Positions 37,901 through 49,900 of a DNA stretch of 64,000 nucleotides are shown here, in pieces. The number at the start of each line of letters is the position of its first letter. Positions within the stretch are counted from its first letter, which is position 1. This stretch comes from Pseudoips prasinana (taxonomy: Eukaryota; Arthropoda; Insecta; Lepidoptera; Nolidae), in assembly GCA_951640165.1 (NCBI GenBank), contig OX621246.1, positions 521,001 through 585,000 on the forward strand, given 5' to 3'. The notes beneath the pieces are model-generated. The model had not been told where the DNA came from. It searched no databases and worked only from the letters and a program-made list of their open reading frames with translations. Position numbers and translations under genes: made by a program.

Positions 37901-40900
37901 AGTCTAATCTCTAGCTGGTTGCTATTCTAAGTCAATGATCGTCCGCCGACCGTGAGGGCCTATTATCGTCTTAAGCCTTGTGGCCGGCCTGCCAGGATCG
38001 CTAAAACGTGTTTTTCGTGAGACAGCTAGCGGAGTATTAAACTTAATTTATTTACTAACTACGACAAGATTTTACTTTTATACACGGCTGCAATATTATC
38101 AGTTATCACCATTGTAATGTACACATTTCTTATTTAGTATTTAAACATGGGGTGATTTATTTTAAGCAAGTGGAGGCAGACTTTTGTGCTATTCTCTCAT
38201 TAATCCAATATTCTAAGTGAGAATTAGGCAAAAGGATTTATTTTCGTAAATGCCTCCTCCAATCCCTTAAAAGTGATTATCCTCTACGTGTATTATCCAA
38301 CCTAGTAGTAGAATTTTACAGATCTATAAGCATAAGCGACAATACCGTGGTCATTCATCTTACTCGCACAACTTTGAACGATCTAACAAAAATAATCTGC
38401 TATCTGTCGTAAACCCACTCAGGATTAAATTCCAACAATGATAGTTGTTCACTTGTCCGTCAACTCCTAAACATGGCACGAGAGTAAGTCCGGTTTGTCG
38501 GCTCATCTGTGAAAAGTTGTCGGGTTTTGGGCGGTTTTTCCGGTTTCATGTTGTTGTTCCGACGCTGCTCAACTCGCTAGTTAGCGGTAACTTAACCGAT
38601 GCCAGCTGCCAATAAACCAACATTTACGGCTTATTCCGTTTATCCACCCTAAAAAAGCCACCCTAAGGAGGATACTCGGAAACGCGTGTCCTTCTATCCA
38701 CCCTGAACGGGGTGGATAACCGTAATTCATATAATATGTTTCTTCCGATTTTTTACCCCAAGTACAGTTGAATCAAATCAATATCTTTTAAGTTTTAATT
38801 TAATATTTATTGTTAAGCGAATAACATAAAATAGTCTTAAAATCTAAATTGTAGGTACATGGTACTATAAGATAGAAAGCCGAAGCGGGGCTGGTGGTTT
38901 TTTATAAATTTTGCAATATGTCCAGAAAATGACCAACGCTTATTTCATTATTGAGTAGACGTAGTTGCGTATCCTGGATAAATTCGTCCCTTTTAATGTA
39001 TATTATAGTAAACAAAACTATTTTCAGCTCAAAGAAGAAGGTAAGTATGTACATCTAAAGTATTTTAATGTTCACGAAGTTTCTTGGACTGGGTTTGTGT
39101 ATGTTTTTGTGTTAATGACTGTACTTAGGCAGGTGAGAAAAACGGAAGAAACATATTATATGAATTACGGTTATCCACCCCGTTCAGGGTGGATAGAAGG
39201 ACACGCGTTTCCGAGTATCCTCCTTAGGGTGGCTTTTTTAGGGTGGATAAACGGAATAAGCCACATTTACGTGTCGTTTCATGTGCCTCGTCGCTAGCAA
39301 CGAAAAGCTTGCTTAATACGACAATATATTCCCAATAAAATGTGATTGTTATTTTTGTCAGGTACCGGAAGGGTCTCCAGCACTTTAATGTATATATTTA
39401 ATTAAATATAACCATTTCCTGAATTCTTCAAAATGTTCGGTCTTAAGTTGTACCAATTTTAAAAGTGGGCTTTATTTAGCTAATTAGCCCGGGGTGTACA
39501 GTGCGGCGACATTATCCATCCATACGTTTTCGTAGAATACCTTTATTAGATATTTTTGAAGAATTCGTAGTAATCTACAAACAGTCCAAGAGCCCAACAC
39601 GCGAGCTGGCGCGGTGGCGTCCCGTTATATTATACCGTGGTTAGTGTCACGCTCCACGCGAACCTCCGCGCTGCACCTCACTACGTTTACTCTTAATATT
39701 TGTGTAAAATCACTTACTTGATACGACATGTCTAGTAAACTAAATATTCGTTGTCTGCTAACAAAAAGGTGTACTGTCAAGGACGGTTTTGTTTGGAACA
39801 ACGAAAGCTCTATTTAATGTTTGAGGTGCGGCAAGACGCGGAAAGGTGTCGTGTCCTTCGGAGCGATGCCTCATAAAAAGGTTTGTGATGCAGCGCTTGC
39901 GTCACTCGTTGCCCCATTTCAAGCTCTATGTCCGCAGTGAAAGGGCGCCGAGCGCGACCTCCCAACCGGTTATTCACCCTCCCGCACCCCACGGCATTAC
40001 CTCCTCAACCTTCTCGAATAATAATAAAATAATCAGATGATTATTCGTTCCAAGTTCGTTAACGTCAATATTGTGTTCCGAAAATTATATTTAATTAGCA
40101 TTTCGCTTTTATGATTTTATTACATTCAGAAAATGATCGTGAGAATGAGACCCGTTGAATTCTACGTAACAAACCAGCTGTCAGCAGTTGTTTCATATAA
40201 GGTTGTCGTTTGTATCATTTCCTGGACAACTGGTATTAGTATGTAAAAACGTGGCCCACACTTAAGTGTTTTCAAATAACATATTATCTATATCTCCTTA
40301 TGAAAATAATTTATATTCCAATAAGAAGTAGGGTGAAAGCTTTATGTTTGTCAGGGAAATTATAGAATTAAAACAACATATCTATGGTTTTATATATTGA
40401 AATAAAGGTCTAATAGGATTTTAGATAACTTTATCGTAAGCAATTTAGCGTAAGCTAGGCTTTTTTAGTTCTGCCTATCTAGGTATTATACAATCATATG
40501 AGTTTAGAAGGGTTAATTATGATTATGATAACGGTAATTTAGGATTGATTAGTTTGTTCTCCCTTTCAAAAAGTTCTTGGATTAGGTACTATATGCAACA
40601 TAGGTTCCTATCATACTAGACAAATCATTAGCCAATTTAAACTAACTTGTTTCAATAAAATCCAGCAGTAATATGAATTCCGTAGGAAATAGTCTTTTCT
40701 AAAAGAGATTTAAGTTAAAAAAAGGGAAAGGGAAGTTAAAATTGAGATGCTATTAGTATCAAGTGGTATACATGATTAGTTACATAGAGTTAGGTTCAAT
40801 TGGTAATTCAAACACAATGTATATTGTTATTGAAGTAAATAAATGAAATTGGATATTTAATTGTATGCCGGTAGAAACAGCAACAGATAACACTTCTTTT

Positions 40901-43900
40901 TTAAAAGGGGGCTAGGTGCTGGGCAGATACAGTACCTACTGTTGTTAAACTCAACTCCCGCACTAGGGATCTAAACGCCTGCGTCGCGGGGACATGGACA
41001 TTACAGGCATGTACTTAAAGGACACAAATCACATCGAGGCTCAAATGTACCCCCCTTAAAGGTATGGTACAGGCAGCGGAAAAATCAGATGGTCAAAATC
41101 AGACATTCAACAAACTGCCGTTGATTGTACCTTAAACAGTGTAAGTTTCACACAATTAGTTATCCTGTGTATGTACCCGGAACTCGAGCGTGCCGAGGTA
41201 GTAGTGAAGTGGCTACCTCTAGCACTGCGCCGCACGAGCACTGTATCGTTATACCCTGCGTGAACACATAGCCTACAGTAAGTAGCTACACCGCGGGTAG
41301 CACCGGGTAGCAACACCGTGAGCTGTGTCGCGATGATGATTTTTCATGGGTGTAGTGATTTCTCTGATTTGCGTAAACCGAATTTAATATTTGTTTTAGC
41401 CTTAGGCAAGGTCCCCTCTAAATTTTGTTCCAATAGAAGAGTTCAAGTCAGTTGTATGTCAGTGTTGTAAACCGACTCCAAACGAAGGAAGTTGTGAATT
41501 AAACTTTATGTTTGTTTGTTTGTGTATTCGATTTCTCCGTTGTTTATGAGGCGATTCCGCAAATTCTATAGTTTCATTCGATGGGGAAGTTGTTAGAATG
41601 AAAAGTTGAACTCAGTAATGTTTTATTATCAGTTATTTTTGAAATAATTACTGTTTAAATAAAACAGTAATACACAACATCAACGCTTAATGTGACAGCT
41701 ACGGTGCAGTAACTATGTGTGTGCTTCCAGACGCGTCTTCGTCCAACGAGGCCGTGCACCTGCAGCGGCGGCTGCTGAGCCTGAGCTCGGAGCTGGTGAC
41801 GCTCCGCAACCACCTGCACGTGGGGGGCGCGGGGGGCGGCGCGCCGCAGCCCGCCGTGCCGCCGCGCGCGCCGCACCCCCCGCCCGCGCACCACCCCCCC
41901 GCGCCGCCGCAGCCGCCGCCGCAACCCCTACACCCACTGCCGCCGCCACCAGGTCTGTCATGACTAACAGAACTATATGATGATGATGACTCCAGACCGG
42001 TTTCGGTCACGGCGACTGCCTCAACTCCGTACAGATAGTTGTCGTTGGTGTGCTCGCATATGACTACAGTAGCCAATCTTATTTGAGAAGGTCCGCGCAC
42101 ATTGCGGGCATGTGAGCACACCATTATTAAAATTATAACTGATCGCCGCAGGTGGTCGGGCTTTCAGTTCGTCACGTCTAGAGTCAAGCTCTGACCGACG
42201 ATGGTCCTCAAAGTCAGAAACTTTGTTTTTGACTAGAGCTCTCCAATCAGATCTGTCGGCCGCAAGCCTTTCCCACAACGAGGTCTCAATGTCACATTTC
42301 TTCATATGGCGTTTTTGCACATCTTTATATCGGAGGAACTGTCCGCCTTGCTTTCGTTTCCCCTCCTTCAGCTCGGAATAAAAGATACGCTTAGCCACTC
42401 GCTCCTCCGCCATTCGAGACACGTGACCGCACCATCGAAGCTGTCGCCGCATAAGGTAAGCCTCAATGCCACCAACATTGGCTCGTCGCAGCACTTCGGT
42501 GTTACGCACACGATCAGACCATCGGATCTTAAGTATTTTACGCAGGCATTTAAGGTGGAATTGGTCTAGTGTGCGGATATGCCGACGGTATACAGTCCAC
42601 GTCTCGGCGGAGTATAAGATGTTGGGCAATACTATTGCCGTATATACCGATATTTTGGTAGCCAGTTTGAGGTTATGGGAACGGAAGACCTTGGCATCCA
42701 GCTTGCCGAATGCTGCAGCAGCAGCACCGATTCTGCCGTTGATCTCAGCATCAAGGTCGCACTTCGATGTTAATGTGCTCCCCAGATACCGGAATTTATC
42801 AACCTGCTTTAACGAGTCCTCACCGAGTTTCATGGTCAGTGTCTTATGACCGTTATTGTCCAAGGACATAACTTCCGTCTTCTTGACACTGATCTTCAGG
42901 CCAAATTTTTGGCAAGCCTCGTGAAAGTTGGACATCAATTGCTGCAGGCTATCTGGGGATTCCGCCACAAAACACAGGTCGTCTGCATACATGATCTCAG
43001 TGATCATTGCATACGAAACTTTGGTGCGGGCCTTAAATCTGGCTAGATTAAAAAGATTGCCGTCTGTTCGGAAACGGATGCGAACTCCATCGGAAAATAA
43101 TTGCAGGGCCTCGCGGACTACGACTGCAAAGTACAACGCGAACAGTGTAGGTGCAAGAACACACCCTTGCTTCACCCCACAGGTAACGGGGAAGAAGTCT
43201 GACTGATCGTCGTCGACAGCGACACAGCACTCCATGTCATCATGCAGGAGTCTCAGGAGTCTCACAAATTTATCCGTGCATCCTAACTTTTCCAGTACTA
43301 TCCAGAGGGCTTCTCGAGGCACACTATCAAAGGCTTTCTCAAGGTCAACGAAGCACAGGTATAGCTTTCGCCCCTGTTCACGGCTCTTTTCTTGTAGTTG
43401 AAGCAATGAGAAAATCGCCTCACAAGTGCCTCGGTCAGGTCGGAAGCGAAACTGGGTTTCCGGCAAAATCTTTTCAGATAGGGTCATTAGGCGGTTTAGT
43501 AATACTCTGGCAAAGACTTTTCCAGGGACTGATAAAAGTGAAATACCGCGGTAGGAGTTACAATCGGAACGGTCACCCTTGTTCTTGTATAGGGCACAAA
43601 TACGAGACACTTTAAAGTCTGCTGGAATACGTTCCGTTTCCCACACAAGAACAAAAAGTTCATAAAAGGCTGAATGCAACTCGTCACCGCCATATTTGAT
43701 CAATTCTCCCGGTATGCAGTCCATGCCAGCCGCACGCTTATTTGGCTGTTGTTTTATGGCAAGAACGATCTCATTGCGTGACAGTGGCTCGTTCATCTGA
43801 TTTGCTACTGACATCTGAGGCATCGATCTGATGTGTTCTAGATCAGCTGATCGATCAACATTAAGTAGGGCACTAAAGTGTTCAGCCCATCGCTTTAATA

Positions 43901-46900
43901 TAGCGTCTTTAGATTCTAGAAGGCCTTTGCCGTCCATGGACTTCAAAGGGACCTTCAGCGAATTCCTCGTACTAATCAGTTTTCGAACCTCACCGTAGAA
44001 CTCTCCGAGCTGATTCGTATCAGCGAGCCACTGCATGTGCCGAGCTTTTTCTTGCCACCACCGATTTTTTATTTCCCTAGAAAGTTTTCGCAGCTCCATG
44101 TCACTCTTTTTGATCTCTGCAGCGCCTCTACCTTGCTTCTCTCTGCTACCATTCCTAAGCAGGACACGATGTTTGCCGATTGCATCCGCAAGAACCCTAT
44201 CGTTCTCATCAAACCAGTCCTCATTCTTACGGACTTTGACACCCAAAGTATTTTGAGCAGTGCCTAAAATATGAGAAGATAAAGCTCCCCACTCTGCATC
44301 AACCCCCTCCGCGCCGTTTCGTAGGGATGGGAGCGTACTAGCTAAAGTTTGTGCAAACTGTTGTCTAGTCCCGAGATTCTGAAGCTTATCTACACCTAAG
44401 CACGCAAGCTTCACTCTTCCTGATCTGCGGGGACGACGTAAGCAGAGATTCAATTTGGTGACAACAAGCCGGTGATCAGTCCAACAGTGTGCTCCCCGCA
44501 TTACACGGGTTATTTGGATTTGGGAAATATCTTTTTGTCGTACGATTGCGTAATCAATTAAATGCCAGTGTTTTGATCGTGGGTGCATCCACGTAGCCTT
44601 GTGCTTGGCGCGAAGTCGGAACATAGTGTTCGTTATAGCCATATCGAATTGAGCACAAAGACTAAGCAACAACCTGCCATTACTATTCATGTTGCCTATT
44701 CCGTGTCTGCCTAAAACTTTAGGCCAGGCTTCATAGTCCCGCCCGACTCTGGCATTAAAGTCGCCCAGTAGTAAGATCTGTTCACTGGGGCGTACGCGCT
44801 CGAGACAGTGTGTCAACTCCTCATAAAATTTATCCTTGATGTCATCAGACTTGTCCAGCGTTGGAGCATAGACACTGATGACATTAAGATAATTGTCGTG
44901 TTCAAGATGCAAGCGCAATGTGGTCACGCGGTCAGAAATGTGCACAGGATATTCCTGAAGACGCTTTAAGAGGTGGTTTTTGATAGCAAAACCAACGCCC
45001 GACCGCCGCGGTTCAGAGGCAGCAGTACCTTTCCACAGAAAAGTATACCCGCCACCGTCTTCCACCAGCTCCCCTTCGTCAGCGAGATGTGTTTCGCTGA
45101 GAGCAGCCACATCTATATTATAGCGACGAAGTTCTCGAGCTACAATAGCGGTTTTTCGCTCAGGACAGGCGTTAGCATCACTATCGAGAAGCGTCCGAAC
45201 GTTCCACGCGCCGAATGTCATAGTATTGGATGATGGTTGCGTTTTCTTTTTATTACTTGTGTAGCGTCGACCACGATAAAAATAGATGCAGAGGCAGCCG
45301 TGGTTACTACCCTCTCTTAAGTCGGGGTGAGCATTTTTTTGGGACACCTTTTCTAGTCCCCTCCCTGGCTGAGCAGGGAAAGCAGTGCCTCCCTAAATAG
45401 GGCTGCTTTGTCACCCTGGGTGCTGCCGAATCCATTCTGTCACCCCATGCGCAGAGCGAAAGCGACCACGGTGTACATACATACACCCCCAGAACCGCCC
45501 GTGTGCAGGCATCAGACAAAGCCTGGTTCGCATCAATCCAGACCTCTCTACCTCACCCCATCGCCACAGGACTTTGCTGTAATCGGAGTCCATGTTCGGA
45601 AGCAGTCAGGTGCGCAGGACATATTAAGGTGCATAAGTGTACGCGCAAACACAGATGCACACACTCGTCCTTCCCCTCTCCTATCTCTAGTGGAACGGAG
45701 AACCGCTACAACTAGAGGAGAGTTTGGATGATGTGTCTGGCCGACGGTAACTGTACGCTCTCTACCGTCGCCCTTGGCCTTCCACAATTGCCGTGCTATT
45801 CCGCCAAGTCCGCCAAACCCGCTGCATATCAGCTGTGGGTTGCCTTCCTTGCCGAAACAGACTTTATGTACAAAGTGGGAGAGAGCCACAATAATACATT
45901 CGATTGTACCTGTCGAACGCAAGGCAGTTTAACGTCTTGCCCGGGACGGAATACAACAGAACTATATACAATTAGTTTAAACCTCCCAGTGTTCCAGGTA
46001 TTCCTCCTGATTTCTACCTCTAAGTATAATCTAGGCTTTTAGAGTTATTATATTACGTAAGTTTCATTCTGCATACATACTAGACACATGTAGTACCTTC
46101 ATTGTACTGGAAACGTCACACTTTTTGAAATATTGGGGTAGTTTGAAAATAACGCTTCGTCTGAGCCCGCCGTCTCGTCGTTGCTCATTCTCTTATTGTG
46201 CGCGGCAACAAGCACTCACTCTTCAATACTATTAAATTCAGATACATTTTGTCAAAATTAACAAATTCTAAGCGTATCGCTGACAATAAGTATAATTATG
46301 AAAATAACATTTTATGGCCTGCCCGTAGGCACTCACAACTCAAAGGAGGGTTACCCTGGATGCAGCAAGGATATCAGGAACGCAATAATAAAACGAGATG
46401 TCCCTGTGGTCGCTTTAATAGACCGATAGCGCTAGGCTATTTTGATGCCATAAGTTTCAAAAATTCTAAAGTTGCTTATTCTTTGCCTGTAGGTACAGGC
46501 GTACCTATAAAGCTTATATTTGCGTTTTGTGTCAAATCCGTCACTTGCATCTTCAGTAATTCGACTTTTAGTTTGTATGTAGTTTCTTTTTAAATGTTTG
46601 CTGATTTATTTTATTTCGAATATTAATTGGTAACTTATTAATATGGGAGGTGCTCTGCAAAACATGCTATTGTGCATCATTGTCGTTTTGTAGGGTACAT
46701 AGTTTGTGCCTGTGCAAATAAATTTAGGTTTTCTGTAACGAATCACATTCGTATCTGTATATACACTCCAAATCAAATACAATACAAAACAAAACAATAT
46801 TTATCGACTTAATAGCCCTAATAACAATTTTCATCTCTGAACATGTTATAATATAAACATACATACGATCGATGCTAAAACGAACTTACCTATCAGTGAA

Positions 46901-49900
46901 GTTCTATTCCAATTATATAAGTATGTTTAATTCGAATATATAAGGTTCCAGAACCCATAAATAGAAAATATTCATAATACTCTAAAGAATACCATTAGCG
47001 AGATTTTTTTTACTACCCCAATGTTAAGAAATGTGCGAAGTTGCCACCACAATGCAGGTACTACATGTGTCTAATATATATGAAGAACGAAACGTACGAA
47101 ATCTAATTGGAATAGAACTTCACTTACAGGTAATTTTGTTTAATCATCAATTATAACGAATAACCTAAACAACATACCAACTTTTTCTTTCAATATCTGC
47201 AATCATCTGGTACAAGTTGGTCTTATTCATATGTATAGCTTTAATTCTCAATGACAATCGAGCTGGCTGATTGTATATGTGGGTGTTTGTCGCCAGAGTC
47301 TCGGTGGCGCAGCGCATGCGCGGCGGGCGGCGCGGGCGCGGACGTGGAGGACCTCATCCACCTGCGCGGACCCCTCACCGAGGATGCCGTCGTACGCGCG
47401 CTGCAAGCGCGCTTCTACCATAATAAATTCTATGTAAGGAAACGTTCTAAAACTAATCTCATGTATTCGTAGTCGTCTATGACTATATACTATACTTACC
47501 AGACCTGTTGACCGACCAAGTTGTTTGAGAAATTATCGTTTTATTCCGATGATTTCTAAAATAATTCTACAATTCGCAAGACACGATAAGAAGGGATCTA
47601 CCCGAGGGATTTCTTACAATTGCTAAATTTTAAATGAGTCCAGCCAGACTGCCGTGTATGTGGGTATGTATGACACGTTTTGCACAGGATCATATGAATG
47701 ATGTACCCGTTTGCTTAATTCCAGACGATGATAGGGCCGATCCTGGTGGCGGTGAACCCGTACACGGACACGTCCAACGCGCTGACGCTGACGGCGGCGC
47801 GCGCGCAGCGGCCCGAGCTGGCGCGCCTGGTGCACGACGCCGTGCGCCACCAGGCCGACACCGGCTACCCGCAGGCCATCATCCTGTCAGGTCCGCGCCC
47901 ACTCGCCCCTCGCCCCTCGCCCCTCACCCCACTCGCTCCATAGCGCATACCGACGAACCAGAAATATACAGCTATGATATTTTCAACTCTCTGGTTTGAG
48001 ACATTCGGTAAAATTTTACTGAAGAATTTTGAATAAAAGGAAAAAAACCCGTTCGCTAGATATAATAATAACAATAATATCTAGGGACAATGTCACTCAG
48101 ATCGTCCTAGCCCCAAACTAAGCAAAGCTTGTATGGGTACCAGGCGATGATATGATCAGACGGCGTGATGGCGAGGCGTGGGAAATTGTATCAGTTCTGA
48201 AACAAAGGATCCTAAAGCTTGAAATATGCATTTGGAGTAATGTGTCCGGTCCGGTTCCAGGCGTGTCCGGTTCCGGCAAGACGTACGCGTCGATGGTGCT
48301 GCTGCGCCGCCTGTTCGACGTGGCGGGCGGCGGGCCCGAGACCGACGCCTTCAAGCACCTGGCGGCCGCCTTCACCGTGCTGCGCGCGCTCGGCACGGCC
48401 GCCACGCCCGCCAACACGCACTCCAGCCGCATCGTCAGTACCCACGCACTTAATAGTACCGCGTTGTCCGTCTATGCTAACTTGTACACATCTATCTGGG
48501 TGAATTTCCTAAATGAATTTGAAAAAAGGAAAATTGTTCTAGTTTTTCTTTTTCGAAGTTATACTTCTTTTGGCGCGATGGAGAAAAATGATGAGAGTGA
48601 ATTTTTACGACGCGCGCGCACACCGACACCAAAAAATTTAACAGCATGAAGTTAGTTCTAGGTGGTATGAAAATTGATAACTATGTTCAAGTTATATATT
48701 AAGAAGTATAACTTCTAACGCGTGTACATAAGTACACACAAGTTTTTTTTTTGTATTCTTTTTCTTTTTTTTTACACTGATCATCCCCATACCACCCATA
48801 GTACCAGCTTTGCTTAGTTTGGGGCTACCCAAACTAAGCAAAGCTGGTACTATGGGTACCAGGCGACGATATATATACTTATGTAGATCGATAAATACTT
48901 AGATACATAGAAAACATCCATGACTCAGCAACAAATATTGGTGCTCATCACACAAATATTTGCACTTACCGGGATTCGAACCCAGGACCACCAGCTTCGT
49001 AGGCAGGAGCACTAACAAGTAGGCTACGGTGACCGTCATTCTATAGGTAGTTATTGGTTTGTGGCAAAAATATAATTTGCCTAGGACTATATGAACCTAT
49101 AAAAATAAATACATAAACCTCTATTTTCTGCAAATCGGTGCTGTCCCTCTACTTAATTTACAAACAAAAACCTTAAACACTAATAAAAATAAGTAAAATA
49201 AGTATATAACTTATTCCATTTCATAGAATATTAGTTTTACTATTAATATAGCTAATTTTATTACATAATTAACGATTATTATTACCTAACCTAACTTTAC
49301 ATGGACGAGTCCGACAGCGTCTCCACTCCAATTTGATTTCCCTCACGAGTGTGTGCTAGTGCGCAGTCAGGACGGAGGTGTCAAATCGCTGCATATTCCC
49401 GCAATAATGTAAAGTACGCCATTTCAGTTGCTCCCGGACAATTATTTTATACTATCGGTGGTTGCATTTTTCTAGTGTAATGAGTAGTTTTATTATTGTT
49501 TTTTGGTTTTAACAGAGGTAGTACCTAAGTGAATTAGCTTCATAGACTGTTATTGAATTTATCCTAGATATTATGCATTTTTACATAATAATAGGTCTTT
49601 ACCTATGAAATTGCCGTTTTGTATGAAAAAATTTAAACGAATTTTTTTCATGAATTTTTTTATTTGTATTAATCGAAGTAATCACCCATGCAATCAATGC
49701 ATCTTTGCCATCGCAGTGGCAGTTTATTGATGCCCTTCTTAAAGAAATCAGCTGGACGGGAGGCAACAAATTCTTCAAAGGCATTTTGTACTGCCTCTCG
49801 GGTATTGAATTTTTTTCCCGCCAAGAAGTTATCCAAATTCTGGAAAAAGTAGTAGTCTGTAGGCGCAAGGTCTGGTGAGTAGGGCGGATGACGGAGAGCT

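Noticed and set aside
41655..42124. Gly/Arg/Ala-rich antisense frames over exon 2
   Set aside because: Shadow of the Pro-rich coding exon; base composition explains them.
46198..46593. Additional myosin exon between exons 2 and 3
   Set aside because: No motor similarity, AT-rich codon use unlike other exons, and exons 2 and 3 already join in phase.
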